NCBI RefSeq assembly: GCF_022712275.1
Contig: NZ_JALAGU010000030.1
Coordinates: 1 to 36,129 of the forward strand
Direction: 5' to 3'
DNA: 36,129 bases
From: Corynebacterium sp.
GTDB taxonomy: Bacteria > Actinomycetota > Actinomycetes > Mycobacteriales > Mycobacteriaceae
The notes beneath the pieces are model-generated. The model worked only from the letters and a program-made list of their open reading frames with translations, ran no database searches and was not told where the DNA came from. How positions within the stretch are numbered: the first letter of the stretch is position 1; each line of letters begins with the position of its first letter. The position numbers were made by a program, and so were the translations under genes. Of this stretch, positions 14,406 to 22,332 are shown piece by piece.

Positions 14406-15107
14406 ATGACCTCAGTCCTCATGGCCGTGACCGCGGCCCGCCACTGGACACTGACCGACGGCACCCGACACCCCACCGGCTTCTGGGCCGAGGAATTCCT
14501 CGTCCCCTACGGCATCTTCACTGACGCCGGCTTCGACGTCACCGTCGCAACCCCCGGGGCTGCCACCCCTGTCGTCGACGAACTCAGCCTCGGTCTCACC
14601 GGCGGCGTCCTGCCCCACACCGTGAAGAAGTTCCGCACCCGGCTCGCCGACCTCACCCCGGTCCTCGACAACCCCGCCGACCTGCACGCGGTCAACCAGG
14701 ACGACTATGACCTGGTCTTCTACCCCGGTGGCCACGGCCCCATGGAGGACCTCGCCGTCGACCCCGTCTCCGGCACGATCCTCACCGAACGCCTCGCCTC
14801 CGGGCGTCCGCTCGCCCTGCTGTGCCATGCACCCGCGGCGCTGCTCGCCACCGTCGATGACAACGGCGAGACCCCCTTCGCAGGGAAGCACGTGACCGGT
14901 CTGTCGAACCGGGAGGAACTCGTCAACGCCTTCGCGAAGAAAGCCCCGTGGCTGCTCGAAGACAAGCTCCGCGAGATAGGCACCGACTACGACAAGGCGC
15001 TGATCCCCTTCCGCCCGCACGTCGTCCGCGACGGCAACCTCTACACCGGCCAGAACCCTCAGTCGTCGAAGAAGCTCGCCGAGACACTGGTCTCCGTCCT
15101 CAGCTAG
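14406..15107 (+). CDS. DJ-1/PfpI superfamily protein (Hsp31-like)
   Basis: A 233-residue class I glutamine-amidotransferase-like protein of the DJ-1/PfpI superfamily. The nucleophile elbow is ALLCHAPAALL with Cys140 followed by His141; the conserved acidic partner is probably Glu29 or Glu30 in FWAEEF; and PGGHGPMEDL (107-116) is the family's glycine-rich loop. Homologues act as glyoxalases or deglycases on reactive carbonyls, which suits the aldehyde and ketone enzymes nearby. AAGGAG precedes the ATG. The esterase gene follows after 22 bp, so they form an operon behind operator-like site A. Confidence 0.88.
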   Translation: MTSVLMAVTAARHWTLTDGTRHPTGFWAEEFLVPYGIFTDAGFDVTVATPGAATPVVDELSLGLTGGVLPHTVKKFRTRLADLTPVLDNPADLHAVNQDDYDLVFYPGGHGPMEDLAVDPVSGTILTERLASGRPLALLCHAPAALLATVDDNGETPFAGKHVTGLSNREELVNAFAKKAPWLLEDKLREIGTDYDKALIPFRPHVVRDGNLYTGQNPQSSKKLAETLVSVLS

Positions 15108-15129
15108 AAACCTGTGGAAAGGAAGAAAC

Positions 15130-16098
15130 ATGAACGCCAACCCAAAGAACATCTCCCTCGAACCCGCCGCTCAGGCTTTCGCGGAAGCCACCTCCACCCC
15201 TCCGTTCCTGTACCAGCTTCCTCCTGAAGAGGGACGCAAGGCTGTCGACGAGGTTCAGGACGAAGAGATCTACAAGCCGGAGATTGACGAAGAGTGGATC
15301 ACTGTCCCCGGTGGCCCCACCGGCGAAGTTCCGACCCGCATTATCCGGCCCAAGGGTGCCACCGGTGTGCTGCCGGTGGTCCTGTATACCCACGGTGCCG
15401 GCTGGGTCTTCGGCGACGCACACACCCATGACCGGCTCGTCCGTGATCTCGCCGTCGGCACCGGTGCAGCAGTCGTCTTCCCGGAGTACGTCCGTGCGCC
15501 GGATGCACAGTACCCGTCGCAGAACGAACAGTCCTATGCCGTCGCCCAGTGGATCGTCCACCATGGGGCCGACCACAACCTCGACCCGGAGCGCGTGGCC
15601 ATTTCCGGCGATTCTGTCGGCGGCAACATGGCCATCGCCCTGAACATCATGGGCAACGAACGCGGCGATGTCTCCTTCAAGGGCGCCGCCCTGTTCTACC
15701 CGGTCACTGACGCGAACTTCGACACGGAGTCCTACCATGACTTCGCCGAAGGGTACTTCCTTGCCCGCGACGGCATGAAGTGGTTCTGGGACCAGTACAC
15801 CACCGATGAAGGGGTCAGAAACGAGATCACCGCGTCACCGCTGCGTGCGTCAGAGGCCGAACTCGCATTCTTCCCCCCGACGCTCGTTATCACCGCTGAA
15901 GCCGACGTGCTGCGCGATGAAGGCGAAGCCTTCGCCGCGAAGCTGCGGCGTGCCGGCGTGCAGGTGACGCAGGTCCGGTACGGCGGCATCATCCACGACT
16001 TCGTGATGGTCAATTCCATGCACGACACCCCGCAGGCTGTTGCCGCAGTCGCTCAGGCAGTCGCACACCTGAAGGATGTCCTCGGCATCGACGGGTAG
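15130..16098 (+). CDS. HSL-family alpha/beta-hydrolase (esterase)
   Basis: A 322-residue esterase of the hormone-sensitive lipase group. Oxyanion motif HGAGW at 88-92 (a variant of HGGGW), nucleophile elbow GDSVGG with Ser162 (usual form GDSAGG), acid Asp259 in EADVLRDEG and His289 in GIIHDF complete the triad. No signal peptide is seen, so it acts in the cytoplasm on short-chain esters or lactones. The start is supported by GGAAAGGAAG before the ATG. It sits second in an operon with the DJ-1-like protein and under the presumed TetR control; ester hydrolysis could feed the alcohol, aldehyde and ketone enzymes of the opposite-strand operon. Confidence 0.92.
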   Translation: MNANPKNISLEPAAQAFAEATSTPPFLYQLPPEEGRKAVDEVQDEEIYKPEIDEEWITVPGGPTGEVPTRIIRPKGATGVLPVVLYTHGAGWVFGDAHTHDRLVRDLAVGTGAAVVFPEYVRAPDAQYPSQNEQSYAVAQWIVHHGADHNLDPERVAISGDSVGGNMAIALNIMGNERGDVSFKGAALFYPVTDANFDTESYHDFAEGYFLARDGMKWFWDQYTTDEGVRNEITASPLRASEAELAFFPPTLVITAEADVLRDEGEAFAAKLRRAGVQVTQVRYGGIIHDFVMVNSMHDTPQAVAAVAQAVAHLKDVLGIDG

Positions 16099-16142
16099 AG
16101 CGACGCCGACGCTCCTCTGTCCGGACCGGGGCACGTGGATCT

Positions 16143-16194
16143 GAGCCGCTGCAACAGTCAATCCGAAGAGGATTCCTGACTGGTGCGGCGGCTC
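16143..16194. terminator. Bidirectional stem-loop between convergent operons
   Basis: A long interrupted hairpin: GAGCCGCTGCA pairs with TGCGGCGGCTC (one wobble), then ACAGTC with GACTG, then AATCC with GGATT around a GAAGA loop. It lies in the 145-bp gap between the esterase stop and the quinone oxidoreductase stop, so it can end transcripts from both sides. There is no T-run on either side. Confidence 0.6.
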
Positions 16195-16243
16195 GGATGC
16201 ATCCGGTGGCAGACCGGGGCCACCACCACAGGCCAGGTAGCGC

Positions 16244-17206
16244 TCAGGGCAAGAGAAGCACCTTACCCACCGAGTCCGCAGAGTCGAGCATCCTGTGCGC
16301 TGCCTCGGCCTCTGACAAGGGCCACGTAGCCGAGATCACCGGCTTCACCGTCCCGTCCTCCACCAATGGCCACACATTCTTCACCACTTCGCCGGTGATC
16401 TCCGCCTTTGACCCAGACCCCGTCAGTGGACGCCGACGTACATTGGTCCCGATGACCCTGGCCCGCTTGCTGATCAACGCACCAATGTCCAGGTCCCCGT
16501 GCGTGCCGCTCATCATGCCGATGATCACGAGTTTTCCACCAGGGCCAAGCACACGGACATTACCTGGCAGATATCGCGCGGCGATGATGTCCAGGACCAC
16601 GTCCACTGAGCCCTCCAGCTCCTCGGCAAAGTCCTGGTCCCGGTAGTTGATGACCCGGTCTGCCCCGAGTTCACTCGCCCGCTGGGCCTTGCCTTCTGAA
16701 CCTACGGTCACGATTACCGTGGCACCGATGGCTTTGGCCACCTGGATGGCATGGGTGCCGATACCGCTGCCCCCACCGTGTATCAGCACGGTCTGCCCAG
16801 CGTGCAACCCCGCCTCCATCACCAGATTCGACCACACCGTGGCTGCAGTTTCCGGAAGTGCAGCAGCGTCGACGAGGGACATACCCGCCGGAATCGGCAT
16901 CAACTGACCGACGGGGACAACGGCGTACTCGGCGTAGCCGCCACCGGAGACGATCGCGGCCACCTCGTCACCGACGGCCCATTGTCCGTCCAGTGCCACA
17001 TTGTCACCGACTTCGGTGATCTCCCCCGACAGCTCCATGCCGATGATGTCAGTGACGCCCGGCGGAGGTGGGTAGTTGCCCTCCTTCTGCATCACATCAG
17101 CTCGGTTCACGCCGGCAGCAGCGACTTTCACGAGGACCTCGTCGGGCCCGGGAATCGGCACTGGAATATCTTCAAGGGCGAGGTTCTTGCCCCGGACCGC
17201 TTTCAT
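16244..17206 (-). CDS. Zinc-free quinone oxidoreductase (MDR family, PIG3-like)
   Basis: A 320-residue NAD(P)H-dependent oxidoreductase of the medium-chain family. The N-terminal catalytic fold starts MKAVRGKNLALEDIPVP, the AAGVNRADVMQKEGNYPPPPG region is the PIG3/quinone reductase signature, and the cofactor loop is HGGGSGIGTHAIQ. The Cys/His zinc ligands of alcohol dehydrogenases are absent. It reduces quinones or alpha,beta-unsaturated carbonyls. The start chosen has AGGA upstream; an earlier GTG at 17227 overlaps the previous stop (GTGA) and could be used instead. It is the last gene of the operon that begins at 21152. Confidence 0.9.
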   Translation of the reverse strand: MKAVRGKNLALEDIPVPIPGPDEVLVKVAAAGVNRADVMQKEGNYPPPPGVTDIIGMELSGEITEVGDNVALDGQWAVGDEVAAIVSGGGYAEYAVVPVGQLMPIPAGMSLVDAAALPETAATVWSNLVMEAGLHAGQTVLIHGGGSGIGTHAIQVAKAIGATVIVTVGSEGKAQRASELGADRVINYRDQDFAEELEGSVDVVLDIIAARYLPGNVRVLGPGGKLVIIGMMSGTHGDLDIGALISKRARVIGTNVRRRPLTGSGSKAEITGEVVKNVWPLVEDGTVKPVISATWPLSEAEAAHRMLDSADSVGKVLLLP

Positions 17207-17223
17207 GGTGTCTGTCCTGTTTC

Positions 17224-18591
17224 TCACTGCGATATCCTTCCGGAAAGGGCCAACGTAAGACGCCGGGGAGCCAGTCGTGCGATTGTGGCGACGAAGGCGT
17301 TTCGACGTCCGGAAACTATGCTCGGGCGCGGTTCAGCGTGATCGAGTTCCTGCAGAGCCAGCGAGACGACCCGGTCGGCGGTCTGGAAGCTGCCGACAGC
17401 AGCTTCGGTACCGTCGGTGTCGCCGCCGAGGACGTCAAAGAATTCGGTCCGTGTCGGACCGGGGCTCAGCGCAACAACACGCAACGGTGTCCTCCTTGTC
17501 TCAAATGCGAGCGCCTCCGTGAGAGACAGGACATACGCCTTCGTCGCACCGTAGGCGGCCATGCCGGGCGTGGGTTGGTAGGCGGCGGTACTGGCGACGT
17601 TGAGGAGAACGCCCGGGCCACCACTGTGCCGCGACCGTTCCACCAGCCGGGGCAGCAGGAGTCGAGTGAGATCTGTGAGGAGGCCGACATTCAGGTCGAC
17701 CATGCGGGCGAGACGCTCCGGGGCCTCATCGGCGAACTGGCCGCCCATGCCGAACCCTGCGTTGTTGATCAGGGAATCTACCTGGAGATCGCGCTCGTCC
17801 AGCGTCTCCACCAGTGACGCTGCGGCACCTGGTGCAGACAGATCCGCAGCAATCACTGAGACGGACACTCCGTAGGTTGTCTCGAGCCGACCGGCGAGGT
17901 CGACCAACCGGTCTTCCCGCCGGGCAACCAACACAAGGTTCGCGCCACGTTCGGCAAGTTGAACAGCGAACTCTGCTCCGAGGCCAGAGCTTGCTCCGGT
18001 TACCAGGACTGTCGTTCCTGAGTAGTCGAGAGCGGAGCTGTTTCTGCGAATGCGGTGTGACATGCTGTTACGCCTCTTTCCACTTTGCCGGATGCGAACA
18101 TTTGTGTCATTGACGTAGTTCGCCAGATTGTCGAGTGTCAGGTTCATGCCCCGACGTAGATGGGCACCGCGGTCGAGTACTCCTGACATGAGTTGCATCG
18201 CGACCACCGGGACGATCTGACGCCGATTCGTCGTGACGCTCTCGGTGACCAGCGTTCCAGCCTCATCACCCGGTGCGTCCTCGAAGGTGTAGACCCACTG
18301 CGATTCAGAGGGGAAGTCCGTTGTGAACCCGAACTTTCGTCCCGGTACATCCTCAGTGACATGCCCGGTCATCCTCCATCTGTACAACGCGCCGATCCGA
18401 TTCGTTCCCACGAAGGTTCTTCCGGGTTCAATCCATGTGGTGGCCTGGTTCTCCGGACTCAGCTCCCCCATGGAAGTGATGTCGCTGATGATGTCGTAGA
18501 GCCGGGCGCGAGGAGCATTGATCACGCGCGACACCTGGACACTGAAAGGACCGATCGGCTGCGATGAGTAGAACGATGTAGATCGGGTCAT
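17224..18591 (-). CDS. SRPBCC-SDR fusion protein
   Basis: A single 455-residue frame with two domains. Residues about 10-165 resemble the SRPBCC/polyketide-cyclase fold (FSVQVSRVINAPRARLYDIISD, then GFTTDFPSESQWVYTFE), a cavity that binds hydrophobic ligands. Residues about 190-455 form a classical short-chain dehydrogenase: TGASSGLG (198-205), NNAG (276-279), catalytic Ser334, Tyr347 and Lys351 in STAAYQPTPGMAAYGATKAY. A Met at residue 177 (ATG 18063) is preceded by AAAGAGG at correct spacing, as if a separate SDR gene start had been kept after fusion. The ALDH gene is 2 bp upstream and the quinone reductase overlaps its end. It probably oxidises or reduces an alcohol/ketone in this pathway. 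Confidence 0.85.
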   Translation of the reverse strand: MTRSTSFYSSQPIGPFSVQVSRVINAPRARLYDIISDITSMGELSPENQATTWIEPGRTFVGTNRIGALYRWRMTGHVTEDVPGRKFGFTTDFPSESQWVYTFEDAPGDEAGTLVTESVTTNRRQIVPVVAMQLMSGVLDRGAHLRRGMNLTLDNLANYVNDTNVRIRQSGKRRNSMSHRIRRNSSALDYSGTTVLVTGASSGLGAEFAVQLAERGANLVLVARREDRLVDLAGRLETTYGVSVSVIAADLSAPGAAASLVETLDERDLQVDSLINNAGFGMGGQFADEAPERLARMVDLNVGLLTDLTRLLLPRLVERSRHSGGPGVLLNVASTAAYQPTPGMAAYGATKAYVLSLTEALAFETRRTPLRVVALSPGPTRTEFFDVLGGDTDGTEAAVGSFQTADRVVSLALQELDHAEPRPSIVSGRRNAFVATIARLAPRRLTLALSGRISQ

Positions 18592-18593
18592 GT

Positions 18594-20186
18594 CTACTTC
18601 ACGCCCGGAAGAAGCTTGACTAGGCGCAGCGCACCAGTCATCACCTTCGCGTAGCGCCCTGGAGCCAGCCAGTCCGGCGCTCCGACGGGGAGAAACCGCT
18701 CAACGGCGACCGTCTGCGATTCGGTGTACTTCATGATGCCGTGTTCGCCGTGGCGGCGACCCACACCTGAAGCCTTCATCCCACCCATCGGAGCATCGAC
18801 GGACCCCCAGGTAGGAGCGTAGGCGTCGTTGACGTTGACAGTGCCGGCTTCCAGTTGTTCCGCCACACGGCGACCCCGCGTAGGGTCACTGGTCCACACG
18901 CTGAAGTTCAGGCCGTACTCACTGTCATTGGCCAGTCGGATCGCCTCTTCCTCACTGCTCACCCGGTAGAGCGACACCACCGGGCCGAAGGTCTCGTGAT
19001 CGAAGACGATCATCTCCGAGGTGACGTCCGTGAGAATCGTGGGTTCATAGAACAGAGGGCCGAGATCGGGACGGGCCATGCCACCGGCAAGTACAGTGGC
19101 ACCCTTCCGCTTGGCATCCTCCACGTGCTCCGTGACGGTGTTGAGCTGCTTCTCGGAGACCAAGGATCCCATGTCAGCGGAGTAGTTCAGGGCCGGTGAG
19201 AGTGTCATGTTCTTCGCGGCAGAAGCGAAACGTGAGGCGAAGGCGTCCCACATCGAGTCCGGGACGTAGATGCGCTCGATTGAGATGCAGAGTTGACCGG
19301 TATTGGAGAACGATGCTCTGACTGCTCCGCTGACGGCCTTGTCTACGTCGGCGTCATCAAGGACGAGCAGCGCATTCTTGCCACCGAGCTCCATGGAATA
19401 GTCGATGAGCTTCTCACCCGCTTCCGCGGCGACCTTTCGGCCGACAGCGGTGGAGCCAGTGAACATCAGGAAATCCGACTCCTGGATGATGGGGCTACCC
19501 AGTTCCGACCCGCGACCGGTGGTGACCTGAACCAGCCCCTCGGGCATTCCCGCCTCTTCCAGGAGCTGGACCGCCCACAGAGTGGCGTAAGGCGTCTGCT
19601 GATCGGGCTTGGTGAGGATCGCGTTGCCGGCGATGATCGCCGGGATGGAGTCACTGATGCCCAGAGTCAGAGGATAATTCCACGGTGAAATCACCCCGAC
19701 CAGCCCTTTGGGATGGTGGACCTCAACAACCTTGGTCAGGGCCAGTTGAATCCCCTGCCGCTTCTTCGTCTTGAGGTAGTCGGCGGCAGTGTGGGCGTAG
19801 TAGCGGGCGTTCACTGCGACGTCCATGATCTCCTCATAGGCATGACGGCGTGCCTTGCCGTTCTCACGCTGAATGAGATCGAGGACTTCGTCCTGGCGAT
19901 CCAGGACAAGGTCATGGAAACGCATCAGGACTCTCGCGCGCTCTTCGACCGGACGCGCTGCCCAGTCGCGCTGCAGTCTGCGGGCGCGTTGCGCGGCGGC
20001 AGCGACATCTTCGGCGGTGGACGCGGGGACGGTACCCATCACCTCTCCGGTCATCGCATTGGTGATCTCCAGGACGCGGTCAGGATCAGCGACCTGTATC
20101 CGTCGGGCGAGCAGGTCGAGGAAGTCAGTCGATGAGGGGTCAATGCCGGGGAAAGTGACGGAGGATGTGCGTGGCATGGTGTTCAT
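18594..20186 (-). CDS. Aldehyde dehydrogenase (succinate-semialdehyde dehydrogenase type)
   Basis: A 530-residue NAD(P)-dependent aldehyde dehydrogenase. Motifs in order: SPWNYPL with Asn170, Lys193 of the cofactor site in TKPDQ, FTGSTAVG, general base Glu266 in MELGGKN and catalytic Cys300 in NTGQLCIS. The sequence around GVISPWNYPLTLGISD is typical of succinate-semialdehyde dehydrogenase relatives in actinobacteria, but the real aldehyde is not readable. It is the second gene of the operon after the acetoacetate-decarboxylase-like gene (24-bp gap) and 2 bp before the SDR fusion, so it likely oxidises an aldehyde made by these enzymes to the acid. A GAGAAAGAAAG tract stands in for the ribosome site. 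Confidence 0.92.
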   Translation of the reverse strand: MNTMPRTSSVTFPGIDPSSTDFLDLLARRIQVADPDRVLEITNAMTGEVMGTVPASTAEDVAAAAQRARRLQRDWAARPVEERARVLMRFHDLVLDRQDEVLDLIQRENGKARRHAYEEIMDVAVNARYYAHTAADYLKTKKRQGIQLALTKVVEVHHPKGLVGVISPWNYPLTLGISDSIPAIIAGNAILTKPDQQTPYATLWAVQLLEEAGMPEGLVQVTTGRGSELGSPIIQESDFLMFTGSTAVGRKVAAEAGEKLIDYSMELGGKNALLVLDDADVDKAVSGAVRASFSNTGQLCISIERIYVPDSMWDAFASRFASAAKNMTLSPALNYSADMGSLVSEKQLNTVTEHVEDAKRKGATVLAGGMARPDLGPLFYEPTILTDVTSEMIVFDHETFGPVVSLYRVSSEEEAIRLANDSEYGLNFSVWTSDPTRGRRVAEQLEAGTVNVNDAYAPTWGSVDAPMGGMKASGVGRRHGEHGIMKYTESQTVAVERFLPVGAPDWLAPGRYAKVMTGALRLVKLLPGVK

Positions 20187-20210
20187 TCTTTCTTTCTCGG
20201 TGTGCGGTGG

Positions 20211-21152
20211 TTATCGACGAGCGACCGAGATCGGAGCGGGCATGTGCAGTGCGATCTGCGCTTCGGTGGCGACCTCGAGCTGCACCGGACGGATGAATTC
20301 CAGTGAACGGACATCGTCGGAGACACGGCCGGTTCCGAGGGTCAGATCGATGTCACCGGGCAGCAGTGACGCACCTCCGGCGAGCACATTGGTCTGGTTC
20401 AACGTGGAGTGCCAGTGCTCCCCGATCCTGGTGTAAGAGGTCAGGGACCCGACCCGCGCACCGGTCCGGTAGTGCTTCTGCTTCGGGGTGGGGGCGGACA
20501 ACGAGATGTCGTTGGTTCCGTTGTCGTTGAACACCTGCGCCCACACACGGTTGTCATCGATGTTGACATCGATGTCCGTGCGCCATTTCGGGAAACCGTA
20601 GCCGTCGTGGCCACGTACCTGAGCGATGTCCGTGTTGACGGGCAGCGACAGGACATAGGCGTGAAGATGGTTGTTGCCCAGGCCTGTTGCAAGATCAGCG
20701 AAGCCAACCTTGCCGTGACGGGCGGGACGGACGGCCACCCCGACAGCGGCCTCGGTGTAAAAGTCGATGTCGGCGACGTCGTACCGGAAGAACATGACGA
20801 AGGCGAGTGCCACTCCCGGCACCACCTCAAGGGGGTCAAGTTCAGCAGGCAGACGCTTGCGGGCTGCGCTGGACTTGACGAGGAAGGCGACTCGCGCAGT
20901 GGAGTTGCTGTAGTAGAAGTTCGGCGTCAGCGTTTCTCCGATGGGAGAATCCACCTTGGTCTTGGTGAGTGTCCGGAAGAAGTCGACGTTCTTGACCCGC
21001 GGGTCTTCGGCGATGACGTTGAGGTCTGGGTCCATCCGGTAGCGATCGTAGAGGCCGCCCTTGGGAACCTCGACAGTGCGGCTTCCGAGCGTCACGGAGA
21101 CGGTCTCGGTAGTCGGCTCGGATGCAGATGGGTTGACGGATTCGGGATTCAT
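20211..21152 (-). CDS. Acetoacetate decarboxylase family protein
   Basis: A 313-residue protein of the acetoacetate decarboxylase fold (Pfam ADC). The segment GHDGYGFPKWRTDI (about 190-203) corresponds to the conserved region around the Schiff-base lysine, but only one Lys is present where the enzyme of Clostridium has a Lys pair, so a different chemistry (aldolase/dehydratase-like members exist) is possible. No signal peptide is seen. It is the first gene of the four-gene operon ending at 16244 and faces operator-like site B. It probably handles a beta-keto acid or related carbonyl. Confidence 0.82.
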   Translation of the reverse strand: MNPESVNPSASEPTTETVSVTLGSRTVEVPKGGLYDRYRMDPDLNVIAEDPRVKNVDFFRTLTKTKVDSPIGETLTPNFYYSNSTARVAFLVKSSAARKRLPAELDPLEVVPGVALAFVMFFRYDVADIDFYTEAAVGVAVRPARHGKVGFADLATGLGNNHLHAYVLSLPVNTDIAQVRGHDGYGFPKWRTDIDVNIDDNRVWAQVFNDNGTNDISLSAPTPKQKHYRTGARVGSLTSYTRIGEHWHSTLNQTNVLAGGASLLPGDIDLTLGTGRVSDDVRSLEFIRPVQLEVATEAQIALHMPAPISVARR

Positions 21153-21251
21153 GAGCTGGAACCTTCCGCGAGTTGACGGTGCTTACATCGACGTACCGTA
21201 CTCACGCAAGTGATCGGCGTCAACATCGGAAACCACCAGATGGGAAGCATT

Positions 21252-21266
21252 GTTGACAATGTAAAC
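21252..21266. promoter_or_regulatory. TetR operator-like site B in a divergent promoter
   Basis: GTTGACAATGTAAAC, a near-perfect 7-1-7 palindrome (one arm mismatch), the best of three related sites. It lies between the divergent acetoacetate-decarboxylase-like and epimerase-like genes, so one bound repressor could silence both. Two copies of ACATCGAYGT flank it (21185-21194 and 21265-21274). Confidence 0.55.
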
Positions 21267-21321
21267 ATCGATGTCTAGATTGTCATCATCGAGACAGAAC
21301 CGGTCAACGGAAGGCACACAC

Positions 21322-22254
21322 ATGCAGACCATCCTCGGAGCGAACGGCCAGATCGGCACCGAACTCGCCCACGAACTCCACGACAACTACACCACCGACC
21401 TCCGACTCGTCAGCCGCCATCCGAAGCGGTTACACGGGACCGACCAACTGGTAGCGGCAGACCTCATGAACGCCGATGAGACGGACACCGCCGTCGCCGG
21501 CAGCGACATCGTCTACCTCACCGTCGGCCTGCCACCGGACAGCGACCTCTGGGCCAGGCAGTTACCGACGATGATGACCAACACCATCGACGCCTGCGAG
21601 AAACACAACGCCAGGCTCGTGTTCTTCGACAACACCTACATGTACCCGATGACCGACACACCGCAGACCGAGGAGACCTCCTTCGACCCGGCCGGCAGCA
21701 AGGGACGCACCCGGGCCACGATGACCACCCTGCTGCTCGACGCCATGGCGCAGGGCCGGGTCGAGGCCGTCATCTGCCGCGCGCCCGAGTTCTACGGCCC
21801 CGGGCGGACGCAGAGCTTCACCAACTCCCTGGTCTTCGATGCCGTCACTGACGGGAAGAAGGCCCGCATCCCGCTGAGTGCCGACACCCGACGCAGTCTC
21901 ATCTGGACCCCGGACGCCAGCCGGGCCATGGCACTGATCGGCAACACCGCCACCGCCTACGGCCAGACATGGCACCTTCCGATCGACAACACGCGGTCCA
22001 CCTACCGGGAACTTGTCCACCTCGCCTCACAGGAGTGGGGACGGCACATCGGCCTCACCGTCGTACCGAAGCCCGTGTTCGCTGTCGGGAAGCTGTTCAA
22101 CAGCAATGTCCGTGAACTGTGGGAGCTCCTCCCCCGGTACGCGGTCGACAACATCTTCGTCTCGGACAAATTCACCCAAGCGTTCCCGGACTTCCGGGTG
22201 ACGCCCATCGCTGAGGGCTTGGCCGCCCTTCACCGGGAGCAGGAAAACGCATAA
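21322..22254 (+). CDS. NAD(P)-dependent epimerase/dehydratase-like protein
   Basis: A 310-residue extended or atypical SDR. The nucleotide-binding loop is near the start (MQTILGANGQIGTELA: GxxGxxG), then DLRLVSRHPKRL for the ribose/phosphate, DIVYLTVGLP, and FFDNTYMYP in place of the usual Ser/Tyr/Lys run, as in NAD-dependent epimerase-like proteins with unknown substrates. GGAAGG lies 8 bases before the ATG, favouring this start over the longer frame from 21271, which would cover operator-like site B's promoter region. It is divergent from the four-gene operon and probably co-regulated. Confidence 0.85.
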   Translation: MQTILGANGQIGTELAHELHDNYTTDLRLVSRHPKRLHGTDQLVAADLMNADETDTAVAGSDIVYLTVGLPPDSDLWARQLPTMMTNTIDACEKHNARLVFFDNTYMYPMTDTPQTEETSFDPAGSKGRTRATMTTLLLDAMAQGRVEAVICRAPEFYGPGRTQSFTNSLVFDAVTDGKKARIPLSADTRRSLIWTPDASRAMALIGNTATAYGQTWHLPIDNTRSTYRELVHLASQEWGRHIGLTVVPKPVFAVGKLFNSNVRELWELLPRYAVDNIFVSDKFTQAFPDFRVTPIAEGLAALHREQENA

Positions 22255-22332
22255 CCGGCGTAGGCAGGCACACCTAGACTTGTGCGCACTGCACACATCT
22301 ACGACTGTCCCCCACCAGGACCGGAAGGCACG

